Part shown: piece by piece, positions 8,407-17,312 of the stretch
Numbering within the stretch: position 1 is the stretch's first letter
Layout of the letters: the number at the start of each line of letters is the position of its first letter
Source of the DNA: Caryophanales bacterium
GTDB taxonomy: Bacteria; Bacillota; Bacilli; Bacillales; Amphibacillaceae
Direction of reading: 5' to 3'
Assembly: GCA_026168805.1 (NCBI GenBank)
Contig: JAPFDS010000018.1
Coordinates: 1 to 62,556, forward strand
Length of the DNA stretch: 62,556 nt
The notes under the pieces: model-generated
What the model was told of the DNA's origin: nothing
Seen by the model: only the letters and a program-made list of their open reading frames with translations
Database searches by the model: none
Program-made: the position numbers and the translations under genes

Positions 8407-9450
8407 ATGGGAAGTATTATTAAACGTGGAAGTTCTTGGCAGGTACAAATATCTATGTGTAAAAACGGTATTCGAGATAGAGAAACTGCAACATTCAAAA
8501 CTAAAGCAGAAGCAAAGCATTGGGAAAGAGAGATGGAAATCATGAAAGGAAATGGTACTCAATTAGCTTATCGGACTACTCCGTTTCCAAAATTTTATTC
8601 TGATTGGGTATATTTTGTTAAAAAGGATGATGTGCGTGAAACTACTTTTCAAAATTACGAACGTTCGATTAAAGTGATTCGAAAATTATTTAACGATGTC
8701 CAGCTAAGGAACTTAAATGATATCATCGTACAACGTAAAATTGATAAGTACGCTGAACTGCGGGCTAAAAGCACAACAAATGATTTATTAACCAAAATCA
8801 AATCAGCGTTAAAATACGCACATGCCCGGGGTTATATCCAACATGATTTTACTAGCATTCTTAAAGCAAAAGGCAGGGAATCAATTAATCCAAATAGAGT
8901 CCTTTCTATGAATGATTACAAAAAGCTAAGAGACTATTTAAAAGAGAATCTTAATGATGAATTCAATATATATATTTATCTCGTTTTGGAAACTGGTCTA
9001 AGAAGAGGTGAAGGTCTTGGGATACGCCCAGAAAGTATTTATAAGTATGGTGTTAGAGTTATGGAGTCTATTAGTCCAACGAGTGATGATATAGACTTAA
9101 AAGGTGTAAGTTCAGAACGAGAAGTTGCAATTAGCAAAGACATGTATCATTTATTAAAATCTATACCTGTAAAAAGTAATGGTTATCTATTTGACCGTGG
9201 AAGTTTTTCACAGTCAAATAAACTAAAGAAGCTGATAAAAGAAATAAACTTAACTGGTACTACAACTGTACAAGGTCTGAGAAAAACACATGCATCACTT
9301 GCATATGCGTTTTCATTAAATGAAGTACATGTATCTAACCGACTAGGACATAAAAGCCCTGCTACTACGCGAGAATACTATTTAGAAGTAATCCCTGAAA
9401 CCAGCGCGAAAGAAGATGAGAAGTTACTAGAACATCTAGCAACACTATAA
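8407..9450 (+). CDS. Tyrosine site-specific integrase 1 (catalytic His replaced)
   Basis: This 347-residue integrase has an N-terminal arm-binding domain (IIKRGSSWQVQ), a SAM-like core-binding domain (about 60-150) and a catalytic domain. Visible catalytic residues are Arg in TGLRRGE, Arg in QGLRKTH, His in RLGHKS and the nucleophile Tyr in TREYYLE. The histidine that begins the HxxR box is glutamine (about residue 289), which may weaken activity. The ATG at 8407 has AGAGGA 10 bp upstream. Sequence and architecture are close to integrase 2, so the two are paralogues. Known relatives insert genomic islands at the 3' end of rpsI. It ends before a strong terminator. Confidence 0.88.
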   Translation: MGSIIKRGSSWQVQISMCKNGIRDRETATFKTKAEAKHWEREMEIMKGNGTQLAYRTTPFPKFYSDWVYFVKKDDVRETTFQNYERSIKVIRKLFNDVQLRNLNDIIVQRKIDKYAELRAKSTTNDLLTKIKSALKYAHARGYIQHDFTSILKAKGRESINPNRVLSMNDYKKLRDYLKENLNDEFNIYIYLVLETGLRRGEGLGIRPESIYKYGVRVMESISPTSDDIDLKGVSSEREVAISKDMYHLLKSIPVKSNGYLFDRGSFSQSNKLKKLIKEINLTGTTTVQGLRKTHASLAYAFSLNEVHVSNRLGHKSPATTREYYLEVIPETSAKEDEKLLEHLATL

Positions 9451-9573
9451 ATTCCCTTATTCTCTTCTTTCTTCCCCTTTCCCTTTTATTCAGTCCTTTA
9501 TTACTATTTTTTTGTACTAAATAATAATCCCCCGCTTTATTTTGATAATTAAACTTCATATTAACTTTGAATG

Positions 9574-9598
9574 AACATCCCACTTTGAGTGGGATGTT
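9574..9598 (+). terminator. Terminator of integrase 1
   Basis: A perfect 11-bp stem (AACATCCCACT / AGTGGGATGTT) with a 3-nt loop is followed by TTCTTTTTG. Confidence 0.9.
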
Positions 9599-9613
9599 TT
9601 CTTTTTGTACATC

Positions 9614-9625
9614 TTAACGTTTTCA
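9614..9625. other. att-like core between the two integrases
   Basis: TTAACGTTTTCAG here matches the rpsI stop-codon region (CTAACGTTTTGAG, 10857-10869) at all but two positions. It would mark the junction of two tandem insertions, with integrase 2 alone in the inner segment (9626-10855). The match is short and could be chance. Confidence 0.4.
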
Positions 9626-9691
9626 GTGTATTGTCATGCTGTATCTAACTAGCACTATCTCATTACTTCTATTAAGAAAGGATTTGATAGT

Positions 9692-10732
9692 GTGGCATAC
9701 ATAACTAAAAGAGGGGGTTCTTATCTTGCACAAGTCTCTCTTTACCAACAAGGCGAGCACAAAAGACTAACTAAAACCTTTAAGAATAAATCAGACGCAA
9801 AACTCTGGTCTTTGGAAATCGAACTAGCAAAAGGGAACGGCAAACAACTTGCCAATAGGTTAACACCTTTTGCATCATTCTTTGAAAACTGGATTTACAT
9901 TGTTAAACAAAGGGATGTGAAGGAATCTACTTTTCAAAACTATGTACAAGTTTCTGCAATCGTAAAAGAATTATTCGGAGACATACAACTTAAAGACCTA
10001 AATGATATCGTTGTTCAAAAGAAGATAGACGAGTATGCAAAGACTCACTCACGTAAAACAACACATGAATTACTATTGAAAATCAAAACAGCATTACGTG
10101 ATTCCTATGCTCGTGGTTATATTGCTAACGACTTCGCTGGACTTGTTAAAACAAGAGGAGTAGATCCTCCCAAACGTAATCGAGCATTATCTATTACGGA
10201 GTTTAAAAGGCTTCGTAAGTTCGTTTTAGATCATCCTGATAACGAGTTTCATGTACTCGTGCTCTTAGCGTTAGAAACAGGTATGCGACGTGGTGAGCTA
10301 TTAGCAATTCGACCTGAAAGCTTGTATGAGTATGGTATTCACGTAAGACATTCAATTAGTCCAACTTCTAAAGACACAACATTAAAGACAGATAACGCAA
10401 AAAGGGATATCTCAATCAACAAAAGTGTATATGACCTTATCCAAAAGGTTCCTGTAGAGGAAAACGGTTATGTCTTTTCATTCGATGGTTTCAAACAATC
10501 TACACGATTAGCTGCTCTGTTAAGAGAGCTCGATATCCCTAAAACAACCTTTCACGGTTTACGTGATACACATGCATCATTCTTGTTTGCTCAAGACATC
10601 GATCTTGTGTATGTATCCAAACGTTTAGGTCATGTAAATATTCAAACGACACAAAACTATTATCTTGAATTAATGCCTGAAAAGAAACATGAACAAGACG
10701 AAGATGCTCTAAACTTGTTAGATTCGTTATAA
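9692..10732 (+). CDS. Tyrosine site-specific integrase 2
   Basis: This 346-residue tyrosine recombinase has the full catalytic set: Arg in TGMRRGE (199), His288 and Arg291 in FHGLRDTH, His in RLGHVN (314) and Tyr in QNYYLEL (323/324). The N-terminal arm-binding domain (YITKRGGSYLAQVSLY) and core-binding domain resemble integrase 1. It starts at GTG (9692) after AAGAAAGGA. It lies next to the rpsI 3' end, facing it, as expected for an island integrase beside its attachment site. It is probably the enzyme that placed the inner element. Its tail carries a bidirectional terminator and TTGCATCAA repeats. Confidence 0.9.
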   Translation: MAYITKRGGSYLAQVSLYQQGEHKRLTKTFKNKSDAKLWSLEIELAKGNGKQLANRLTPFASFFENWIYIVKQRDVKESTFQNYVQVSAIVKELFGDIQLKDLNDIVVQKKIDEYAKTHSRKTTHELLLKIKTALRDSYARGYIANDFAGLVKTRGVDPPKRNRALSITEFKRLRKFVLDHPDNEFHVLVLLALETGMRRGELLAIRPESLYEYGIHVRHSISPTSKDTTLKTDNAKRDISINKSVYDLIQKVPVEENGYVFSFDGFKQSTRLAALLRELDIPKTTFHGLRDTHASFLFAQDIDLVYVSKRLGHVNIQTTQNYYLELMPEKKHEQDEDALNLLDSL

Positions 10733-10743
10733 ATAAACACAAA

Positions 10744-10772
10744 AAAACACCGACATTTCTGCCAGTGCTTTA
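10744..10772. terminator. Bidirectional terminator between integrase 2 and rpsI
   Basis: A 10-bp stem with wobble pairs (AACACCGACA / TGCCAGTGCT) has a T7 run on the minus strand, so it suits rpsI as well as integrase 2. Confidence 0.65.
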
Positions 10773-10799
10773 AAGTATATTTTATCGTTGTATCTAAAT

Positions 10800-10818
10800 T
10801 TGCATCAACTTGCATCAA
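10800..10818. repeat. TTGCATCAA direct repeats beside rpsI (candidate integrase arm sites)
   Basis: Two copies of TTGCATCAA start at 10800 and 10810, one helical turn apart, and are followed by an inverted half (TGCATGCAA). They lie about 40-58 bp from the rpsI stop, where arm-type sites would be expected. Function is inferred from position. Confidence 0.4.
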
Positions 10819-10855
10819 AAAGTGCATGCAAACCCTTGATACGACAGCATTCGTT

Positions 10856-11248
10856 CTAACGTTTTGAGAACTGAGGTGATTTACGAGCTGCTTTAAGACC
10901 GTATTTCTTACGCTCAGTCATACGTGCGTCACGTGTTAAGTAACCTTCACGCTTAAGTGGTGCGCGGAAGTCTGGGTCTGCTTTTAAAAGTGCGCGAGCG
11001 ATTCCGTGACGGATTGCTCCTGCTTGACCTGTGAATCCACCACCATGAACGTTTACGATTACGTCGTATGTTCCTTTTGTATCTGTTGTTTCAAGTGGTT
11101 GGTTCATAATGATCTGTTGTGTTTCATATGGAAAATAGTCTTGTGCATCACGTTTGTTAATTGTAATTTTACCCGTTCCTGGAACGAGTCTCACGCGTGC
11201 TGTTGATGTTTTTCTACGGCCTGTGCCGCCATATTCTACTTGTGCCAC
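10856..11248 (-). CDS. rpsI: 30S ribosomal protein S9
   Basis: S9 sits in the small-subunit head, and its C-terminal tail reaches the P-site tRNA. The 130-residue protein is full length, begins [19 protein letters not shown] and ends in the conserved basic tail PQFSKR. The tail codons lie at the junction with the island, so the insertion left a functional C-terminus; the stop is TAG. It follows rplM by 19 bp, and both are transcribed from the promoter and L13-type leader before rplM. The rpsI 3' end is a known insertion target for islands in related Gram-positives (for example Macrococcus resistance islands). Confidence 0.98.
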   Translation of the reverse strand: MAQVEYGGTGRRKTSTARVRLVPGTGKITINKRDAQDYFPYETQQIIMNQPLETTDTKGTYDVIVNVHGGGFTGQAGAIRHGIARALLKADPDFRAPLKREGYLTRDARMTERKKYGLKAARKSPQFSKR

Positions 11249-11267
11249 TGGTTTTGCCTCCTTTTAA

Positions 11268-11705
11268 TTATCCGCGAAGTTCGTACACTTCTGGTTTTTG
11301 TGCTGCATTGTTATGATCTGGTCCTGCATATACGTGTAGTTTCTTGAACATTTTACGTCCGAGTGCTCCTTTTGGAAGCATTCCACGAACTGCTTCTTCT
11401 GTTACTCTTTCTGGAAGCTTTTCGAGCATTTCTGCTGCGTTACGAGCTTTCAGTCCGCCTGGATAACCTGAGTGACGGTAGTATTGTTTGTCGTTTAATT
11501 TGTTTCCAGTTAATTCAATTTTTTCAGCGTTAATGATGATCACATGATCTCCAGTGTCCGCATGTGGTGTATATGTTGGCTTATGTTTTCCGCGAAGGAT
11601 AGAAGCTACTTCAGTCGATAGGCGACCAAGGCGCTTGCCTTCAGCGTCAATTAAGAGCCATTTGCGTTCAATATTTCCTTCATTTGCCATGAACGTTGTG
11701 CGCAT
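11268..11705 (-). CDS. rplM: 50S ribosomal protein L13
   Basis: L13 is an early-assembly protein of the large subunit. The 145-residue protein starts [16 protein letters not shown] at 11705, preceded by GGAGGGAA; an in-frame upstream ATG at 11720 is less likely. The conserved stretches GRLST, HADTGD, GMLPKG and KLHVYAG are present. It is the first gene of the rplM-rpsI transcript, with its own strong promoter and an RNA leader in the 190-bp gap after truA. Confidence 0.98.
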   Translation of the reverse strand: MRTTFMANEGNIERKWLLIDAEGKRLGRLSTEVASILRGKHKPTYTPHADTGDHVIIINAEKIELTGNKLNDKQYYRHSGYPGGLKARNAAEMLEKLPERVTEEAVRGMLPKGALGRKMFKKLHVYAGPDHNNAAQKPEVYELRG

Positions 11706-11751
11706 ATTAATTCCCTCCAAAGTCTATTACATTTCGTATAATTTTTATCTT

Positions 11752-11787
11752 AAACACAATTTACCTTCCGGGGCCAATTGTGGTTTA
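11752..11787 (-). ncRNA. L13-type leader hairpin of rplM-rpsI
   Basis: In the rplM 5' untranslated region the minus strand folds into a hairpin in which CACAATT pairs with AATTGTG around a GC-rich loop (GGCCCCGGAAGGTA). The position and look match the Firmicutes L13 leader, an autoregulatory element bound by L13. Assignment is from memory of the motif; a covariance-model search would settle it. Confidence 0.6.
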
Positions 11788-11807
11788 TAAATAAATAGCC
11801 ATAAGCT

Positions 11808-11836
11808 ATCATATAATAACTACGATACTGTGTCAA
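11808..11836 (-). promoter_or_regulatory. SigA-type promoter of rplM-rpsI
   Basis: TTGACA (11831-11836) and TATGAT (11808-11813) are separated by exactly 17 bp on the minus strand, about 100 bp before the rplM start. Confidence 0.85.
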
Positions 11837-11896
11837 GCTTTTCTAGTACTTTTTAAAGCATTCAAAGAAGCTTTTCACGTATCTTTTATTCGTTCT

Positions 11897-12652
11897 TTAT
11901 ATGGTATCTTTTGGATAAGTCACTCCCCATAAATAGAGCCCTTGGGCTGGAGCTGTTGCACTAGCTAATGTGCGATCTTTTTGAGCAAAAAGATCTTTAA
12001 TATCTGCTGCATCTCGTCGACCTTGCCCAATATCGAGCAAGGTCCCAACCATAATGCGGACCATATTGTATAAATAACCATCTCCACGAAACGAAAAGGT
12101 TAGTTCTTCCGCATCCTCGCGACAAGACACTTCATACAATGTACGTACTTTACTACCTTTCGACGTGTCTTTTGCAGATGAGAATGATGTAAAATCATGT
12201 TTCCCTTGTAACAGCAAACAAGCTTCCTCGATGGCATCTATGTGAAGCTCATAGGGAAAGTGAAAGACGTAGTTTTGCCTAAAGACGTTTGGCTCTTTGG
12301 ACCGGTCAACGATATACCGATATTCCTTTTCGATCGCATCGTAGCGACAATGGAAGGTTGACTTCGCATATGTGATTTCTTTTACATGAATATCCTTTGG
12401 TAACATAGAGTTGAGTGCTTGTTTCCATCCATGAACGTCCAGGTGCAGAGGCGTTTCAAAGTGAATCACTTGCCCAACGGCATGAACGCCTTTATCTGTT
12501 CGACCTGACGGATGAATGCGTACGTAAGATCCTTTGTGCATTTTTTTAAGTGCACGCTCTATTTCTCCTTGAATGGTACGTCCTCGTGGTTGAATTTGAA
12601 AACCAGAAAAATTGGCCCCATCATATTGAATCGTGCATTTTACTTTGTTCAT
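11897..12652 (-). CDS. truA: tRNA pseudouridine synthase A
   Basis: TruA converts uridines 38-40 of the tRNA anticodon stem to pseudouridine. The 251-residue protein starts MNKVKCTIQYDGANFSGFQ, preceded by GAGGGAGAT. The catalytic aspartate is in HPSGRTDKGVHA, and FRGDGYLYNMVRIMVG near the C-terminus completes the family signature. It follows ecfT by 16 bp and closes the ecfA1-ecfA2-ecfT-truA operon, an arrangement common in Bacillales. Confidence 0.97.
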   Translation of the reverse strand: MNKVKCTIQYDGANFSGFQIQPRGRTIQGEIERALKKMHKGSYVRIHPSGRTDKGVHAVGQVIHFETPLHLDVHGWKQALNSMLPKDIHVKEITYAKSTFHCRYDAIEKEYRYIVDRSKEPNVFRQNYVFHFPYELHIDAIEEACLLLQGKHDFTSFSSAKDTSKGSKVRTLYEVSCREDAEELTFSFRGDGYLYNMVRIMVGTLLDIGQGRRDAADIKDLFAQKDRTLASATAPAQGLYLWGVTYPKDTI

Positions 12653-12668
12653 ACGATCTCCCTCAGCC

Positions 12669-13472
12669 CTATCCATATGTCCGTGTGACAAATAGTCCAG
12701 CGATGGCGATTGCAAGAAGAATGTATGCAATGACATCTAAAGACGTAATTTTTAATTCACGTAGTTTGGTTCGTCCAATATCTCCATTATACCCCCGGGC
12801 TTCCATCGCCATTGCAAGCTCTTCAGCACGTTTAAATGCGCTGACAAACAAAGGGATTAAAAGAGGGACAACAGCCTTTACACGCTCTTTAATTGGCCCT
12901 GTACGGAAGTCTACTCCTCGAGAAGCTTGTGCTTTAGAAATTTTGTCCGTTTCTTGCATAAGTGTCGGAATAAACCTCAGTGAGATGGACATCATTAACG
13001 CTAATTCATGCACTGGAAATTTTATTTTTTTCAGTGGATGAAACATGTATTCAATCGCATCGGTAATTTCGATCGGTGTCGTTGTTAATGTTAATAATGA
13101 AGTCACAAGAATTAGTAAGAAAAAGCGTAATGATATGGCAAAACCTTGTATGACCCCTCCGACATGAATTTTCAGTCCGAGGATATCAACGAGCACCGCA
13201 CCTTCTTTTGTAATGAATAAGTGCAAGATAAACGTAAAGGCGATTAAAAACCAAATCGGCAATAAACCTTTCATAATGTAACCGATTCGAATGCGCGTAA
13301 GTAGCATACTTACAATCGCAAATAGTGCGAGGATTCCATAGCTCCAGACGTTATTCGCAAAAAACACCGTCACGACAAAGATAAAAATAATGGTTATTTT
13401 TGTTCTTGGGTCTAATTGGTGGGGAATTGAATTCCCGGGAACGTACTGTCCAATAATCAATCCGTTACCCAT
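12669..13472 (-). CDS. ecfT: ECF transporter transmembrane subunit EcfT
   Basis: EcfT is the shared membrane component of group II energy-coupling factor vitamin importers; it couples ATPases EcfA1/A2 to exchangeable substrate-binding S components. The 267-residue protein starts [15 protein letters not shown], with four or more hydrophobic segments (for example [11 protein letters not shown] and [17 protein letters not shown]) and the two cytoplasmic coupling-helix motifs, seen as SRGVD and MEARGY. Its ATG overlaps the ecfA2 stop by 8 bp. No S component is encoded nearby, as is usual for this type. Confidence 0.95.
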   Translation of the reverse strand: MGNGLIIGQYVPGNSIPHQLDPRTKITIIFIFVVTVFFANNVWSYGILALFAIVSMLLTRIRIGYIMKGLLPIWFLIAFTFILHLFITKEGAVLVDILGLKIHVGGVIQGFAISLRFFLLILVTSLLTLTTTPIEITDAIEYMFHPLKKIKFPVHELALMMSISLRFIPTLMQETDKISKAQASRGVDFRTGPIKERVKAVVPLLIPLFVSAFKRAEELAMAMEARGYNGDIGRTKLRELKITSLDVIAYILLAIAIAGLFVTRTYG

Positions 13473-14337
13473 GAGACTGGCCCCCTTTAACAATCTGAGC
13501 CATCGCTTGAGCAATTTCTTTCATGGATTGTTTTGTGTAAGGTATTTTTTGGTTGAATTTTTGTTCAAAAGCATTTAAAAATTGCATCACTTCAGGCACA
13601 TCTAAATCGACCTGTTGCAAAGCTTCTTTTTCTGCAAACACTTCCAGTGGCGGACCTTCCATAAATAACGAGCCTTTGTTTAATATAAATACGTGATCTG
13701 CATAAGCGAGTGCGTCTTCCATGCTATGTGTCACAAGGATGGTTGTTAGCTCTTTCTCTACATGCAACTTAGCAAACATATCCATAATTTCAGATTGCCC
13801 TCGTGGGTCAAGACCTGCTGTTGGTTCGTCAAGCACGAGTACTTCAGGATCGACAGCAAGCACCCCCGCAATCGCAACACGACGCATTTGTCCACCACTT
13901 AAATCAAATGGTGACTTTTCTAAATAGCTTTGATCTAGTCCAACATCTTGAATGGTCTTTTCCACCCGACGGTCAATTTCTTCTTGGGTTACACCAAAGT
14001 TTTCTGGACCAAATGCAATATCCTTTGCAATGGTTTCTTCAAACAATTGATGTTCAGGGTACTGGAAAACAACTCCGACTTTACTACGTAGTTCTTTCAT
14101 GTTATCAGGTTTTGTGTCATGGGTTAATTGATAATCACCGATGGACACTTTCCCTTTTGTTGGTCGAACGAGTCCGTTTATATGTTGGATGAGTGTAGAT
14201 TTACCGGAACCGGTATGGCCAATAATCGCAACAAATGAACCTGACGGAATGTGCATAGACATGTTGTCTAATGCTTTATGGGAAAAAGGTGAGTTTTCTT
14301 GGTATATGTATGTTACATGTTCGAGTGATATATCCAT
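13465..14337 (-). CDS. ecfA2: ECF transporter ATPase EcfA2
   Basis: This is one of the two ATP-binding subunits that drive ECF vitamin transporters. It shows Walker [10 protein letters not shown] (39-47), Q-loop [13 protein letters not shown] signature LSGGQMRR, Walker [13 protein letters not shown] and the switch histidine in VTHSMEDA. At 290 residues it is normal length. It overlaps the end of ecfA1 by 25 bp and the start of ecfT by 8 bp, so the three subunits are made together. Confidence 0.96.
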   Translation of the reverse strand: MDISLEHVTYIYQENSPFSHKALDNMSMHIPSGSFVAIIGHTGSGKSTLIQHINGLVRPTKGKVSIGDYQLTHDTKPDNMKELRSKVGVVFQYPEHQLFEETIAKDIAFGPENFGVTQEEIDRRVEKTIQDVGLDQSYLEKSPFDLSGGQMRRVAIAGVLAVDPEVLVLDEPTAGLDPRGQSEIMDMFAKLHVEKELTTILVTHSMEDALAYADHVFILNKGSLFMEGPPLEVFAEKEALQQVDLDVPEVMQFLNAFEQKFNQKIPYTKQSMKEIAQAMAQIVKGGQSHG

Positions 14338-15152
14338 AAGTCCTCCAGCAATTGCTCGTGATTAAGTGGCTCTTGTTCAAGATGAATGCCACTTTTTTCC
14401 AGTTCATCTTTTAGTGTTGTTATAAAGGGCACGTCCAGACCAATTTCTCGCAACGCTTTTTTTTTAGCGAAAATCTCTCGGGGTGTTCCCTCATCCCAAA
14501 TCTCACCTTTATTTAAAACAATGACCCGTTCTGCTTGTATCACTTCATGAAGATCATGTGTAATCGTAATAAGCGACACGGACCTCTCTGTTTGTACCCG
14601 GTGCAATGTGTTCATAATTTCTTTTCTTCCACGAGGATCTAGCATGGCTGTTGCTTCGTCTAAAATTAAAACATTTGGCTGAATTGCGAGCACACTCGCG
14701 ATGGCCACTCGTTGTTTTTGTCCGCCAGATAACCGATGTGGTTCGGTGAGAACATATTCTGTCATACCTACTATATGTAAGGTTTCGTCAATTCGTTTGC
14801 GCATTTCTTTACGTGGCACGCCACGATTCTCCATACCAAAAGCGACATCGTCTTGCACGGTCGTGCCCACAAATTGGTTATCAGGGTTCTGAAATACCAT
14901 TCCAACTTCTTTTCGAATATCCCAAACTGTCTCTGGAGTAACTTCCATTCCCTCAATAAATATTTCTCCTTCTTGCGGGAATAGTAGACCATTCATGAGT
15001 TTGGCAATGGTTGATTTGCCAGATCCATTGTGGCCAATAATTGCGATAGATTCATCCGGATCAACGGTGAAGGAGCAATCTTTCAACACCCAAGGCTGCT
15101 CATTGTCATATTTAAATGATACATTTCTAAACTCTACTCGATATGCGCTCAT
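14313..15152 (-). CDS. ecfA1: ECF transporter ATPase EcfA1
   Basis: This is the partner ATPase of EcfA2 in the energising module. It shows Walker [10 protein letters not shown] (40-48), Q-loop [10 protein letters not shown], signature LSGGQKQR, Walker [13 protein letters not shown] and switch ITHDLHE. The glutamate of LDEAT fits the catalytically competent half. It is 279 residues long and starts the operon. Upstream lies a 384-bp gap with an unusual palindrome array, so operon transcription must begin within or after that element. Confidence 0.96.
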   Translation of the reverse strand: MSAYRVEFRNVSFKYDNEQPWVLKDCSFTVDPDESIAIIGHNGSGKSTIAKLMNGLLFPQEGEIFIEGMEVTPETVWDIRKEVGMVFQNPDNQFVGTTVQDDVAFGMENRGVPRKEMRKRIDETLHIVGMTEYVLTEPHRLSGGQKQRVAIASVLAIQPNVLILDEATAMLDPRGRKEIMNTLHRVQTERSVSLITITHDLHEVIQAERVIVLNKGEIWDEGTPREIFAKKKALREIGLDVPFITTLKDELEKSGIHLEQEPLNHEQLLEDLWIYHSNM

Positions 15153-15252
15153 ATTCTCTCTTCTCCTATCAAACCATCTGCCTTGGTAAAGTATTGTTGT
15201 ATAGTTGTTTATTCGCTCGTAGGCATGTGCGAACGAGTTGATTTATAACTAT

Positions 15253-15433
15253 GGGCGGGGCGGAGACCGTCTTTGCCTGCCTGGAATAGGGTTAGCGCCT
15301 CAGACCAGGGAGGGTAGGCCGTCTTTGACTACCTGGATTCAGGTCTGCACCTGAAACCAGGGACGAGAATCCATCCCACACTACCTGGATTCGGGTCTGA
15401 TCCTCAAACCAGGGACGAGAAACAACCCCGCCC
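15253..15433. repeat. GC-rich palindrome array (3 x 52 bp) inside an 8-bp inverted repeat
   Basis: Three 30-bp units each begin CCTGG and end CCAGG, at 15280-15309, 15332-15361 and 15384-15413; the period is exactly 52 bp. The middle unit is a perfect hairpin (TTCAGGT / ACCTGAA within CCTGG / CCAGG). The others are degenerate inside. Linkers share GGACGAGAA and GTCTTTG. The array is bracketed by GGGCGGGG (15253-15260) and CCCCGCCC (15426-15433). It lies after the rplQ terminator and before ecfA1 in an otherwise AT-rich intergenic region. I do not recognise the family; it could be a structured RNA leader, a MITE-like or REP-like element, or a protein-binding array. Confidence 0.8.
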
Positions 15434-15466
15434 TTGCCACATGTACAATTTATATAATCTTACTAC

Positions 15467-15515
15467 AAAAAAAGGGCTTGGATTCACCTCTTGACGAGAT
15501 TCAGTCCTGCCCTTT
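15467..15515 (-). terminator. Terminator of rplQ
   Basis: On the minus strand AAAGGGC pairs with GCCCTTT at the base of a long hairpin that ends in a T7 run, about 20 bp after the rplQ stop. Confidence 0.9.
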
Positions 15516-15536
15516 GGCATAGTTATCGAAGTCGCA

Positions 15537-15890
15537 TTACACGAGTTCGATAATAGCCATTTTTGCCCCGTCTCCACGACGTGGTCCTAATTTTAATACT
15601 CGTGTATAACCACCTTGTCGGTCTTCATAACGAGTAGCAACATCATCAAAAAGTTTTTGAAGTACGCTTTCGTCTTCTTCAGATTCTTTTCTGTATAAGA
15701 ATGCTGCTGCTTGACGACGAGATTCGAGATCTCCACGTTTACCTAGTGTGATCATTTTTTCTACTGCTGATTTTAATTCTTTCGCTTTTGCTTCTGTAGT
15801 TTCAATCCGTTCATGGATGATCAGATCAGAAGCAAGATTACGAAGAAGTGCCATACGTGCATCTGTTGTACGGCCTAACTTTCTAGCCAT
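15537..15890 (-). CDS. rplQ: 50S ribosomal protein L17
   Basis: L17 lies near the peptide exit tunnel of the large subunit. The 117-residue short bacillar form begins [20 protein letters not shown] at 15890, with GGAGGGAAGG upstream. It contains [20 protein letters not shown] near the end. It follows rpoA by 47 bp and ends the alpha operon before a strong terminator. Confidence 0.97.
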   Translation of the reverse strand: MARKLGRTTDARMALLRNLASDLIIHERIETTEAKAKELKSAVEKMITLGKRGDLESRRQAAAFLYRKESEEDESVLQKLFDDVATRYEDRQGGYTRVLKLGPRRGDGAKMAIIELV

Positions 15891-15937
15891 GAGCCTTCCC
15901 TCCTTCATCTTTAAAACTCTTAAGATGTACTAACGTT

Positions 15938-16882
15938 TTAGTCATCACTACGTAATTGTAAACCGAGTTCGTCCATTTTTTGTCGAATCTCTTCTAATGA
16001 TTTTCGACCCAAATTACGAACTTTCATCATATCTTCTTCAGATTTAGTCGATAGCTCTTGTACTGTATTAATTCCTGCACGTTTCAAGCAGTTGTATGAG
16101 CGTACAGAAAGATCGAGTTCTTCAATCGTCATTTCTAGTACTTTCTCTTTTTGGTCTTCTTCTTTCTCTACCATTACTTCTGCTTTTTGAGCTTCTTCAG
16201 TAAGTCCAACGAAAATGTCAAGATGTTCAGTGAGTACTTTCGCTCCTAAAGAAACAGCTTCCTCCGGACGAATACTCCCATCTGTCCATACGTCAAATGT
16301 TAATTTATCATAATTAGCCCTTTGGCCTACACGTGTGTTTTCTACTTGGTAATTCGCACGTGTTACCGGTGAGAAGATCGAGTCCATTGGAATAACTCCA
16401 ATCGCCTGATCACTATGATTATTTTCTTCAGCTGGTCGATATCCACGACCACGCTCAGCGCTAATTTTCATATATAGGCTACCTCTGCTATTCAATGTAG
16501 CAATCGGTAATTCTGGATTCAAAACTTCTACGTCACTATCGAATGTTAGATCCGCAGCAGTAACGACACCCTCCCCATTTACATCTAATTCTAGTGTTTT
16601 CACATCTTCAGAATAGATTTTAAGCGCAATTTTTTTCAAGTTTAAAATGATAGTCGTAACATCCTCAACAACACCTTCTAATGTTGAAAATTCATGCTGT
16701 GCACCATCAATTTGTACAGACGTAATCGCTGCGCCTGGTAATGAGGATAATAGGATACGACGTAAGGAGTTTCCTAGAGTAGTTCCGTACCCACGTTCGA
16801 GCGGTTCCACGACAAACTTTCCAAATGAAGCATCATCACTGATCTCTACCGTTTCAATTTTTGGTTTTTCAATTTCGATCAT
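15938..16882 (-). CDS. rpoA: RNA polymerase alpha subunit
   Basis: Alpha forms the dimer that nucleates RNA polymerase assembly, and its C-terminal domain contacts UP elements and activators. At 314 residues it is full length: an N-terminal domain with [20 protein letters not shown], an acidic linker, then the C-terminal domain with [16 protein letters not shown] and [12 protein letters not shown] 430-bp gap separates it from rpsK, with a candidate promoter and a 9-bp leader hairpin, so it can be transcribed independently. Confidence 0.98.
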   Translation of the reverse strand: MIEIEKPKIETVEISDDASFGKFVVEPLERGYGTTLGNSLRRILLSSLPGAAITSVQIDGAQHEFSTLEGVVEDVTTIILNLKKIALKIYSEDVKTLELDVNGEGVVTAADLTFDSDVEVLNPELPIATLNSRGSLYMKISAERGRGYRPAEENNHSDQAIGVIPMDSIFSPVTRANYQVENTRVGQRANYDKLTFDVWTDGSIRPEEAVSLGAKVLTEHLDIFVGLTEEAQKAEVMVEKEEDQKEKVLEMTIEELDLSVRSYNCLKRAGINTVQELSTKSEEDMMKVRNLGRKSLEEIRQKMDELGLQLRSDD

Positions 16883-16915
16883 CCAACAAAGCCCTCCTTT
16901 AAAACGTCGAAACCC

Positions 16916-16938
16916 CGGTTAGACCGAATGTCTAACCG
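16916..16938 (-). ncRNA. rpoA leader hairpin
   Basis: A perfect 9-bp stem (CGGTTAGAC / GTCTAACCG) with a 5-nt loop sits 33 bp before the rpoA start on its transcript. No T-run follows, so it is a leader structure rather than a terminator. Its role is unknown. Confidence 0.6.
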
Positions 16939-17032
16939 AAATTCCTCATATCGATTCATGAACTTCATACTACTAATTCGTTGTTTAGAAATTCATTCTT
17001 CATTTCTCGTACTATCTTGTCTTTTACGAAGC

Positions 17033-17062
17033 ATTATATGAAGGTACCAATAAAAATGTCTC
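17033..17062 (-). promoter_or_regulatory. Candidate promoter of rpoA-rplQ
   Basis: On the minus strand GAGACA (17057-17062) and TATAAT (17033-17038) are 18 bp apart. The -10 is perfect and the -35 matches four of six bases. Confidence 0.6.
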
Positions 17063-17166
17063 TTCAAAAACATGATGTTTAAAGAATCATTTAAATCGTT
17101 CAGAATTAAACTTCCATCTTTTTTAATGGCTGTCTATATAACTGATTGCCATCATTTGAACAAGAA

Positions 17167-17188
17167 AAAGACGTGCGTTCATGTCTTT
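17167..17188 (-). terminator. Weak terminator after rpsK
   Basis: On the minus strand AAAGACATG pairs with CACGTCTTT (one mismatch) around AACG and runs into TTCTTG. It could partly separate rpsK from rpoA. Confidence 0.5.
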
Positions 17189-17312
17189 TTTCGTGAGTTA
17201 CTTCTATACTATAGATTCGTATTCACAGCAAAGCGCCGTTCAAATGAGCATCCTCACATCTTCAGCTATCATAACCCATTATAGACAGGGTGACAAATTC
17301 TATACGGTCAAC

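Noticed and set aside
12653-12736. Longer N-terminus for truA
   Set aside because: The extension runs into ecfT, is not family-like, and the ATG at 12652 has a good ribosome binding site.
15253-15433. CRISPR array at the 52-bp repeats
   Set aside because: Only three units; the linkers are also similar to each other rather than unique, and no cas gene is present.
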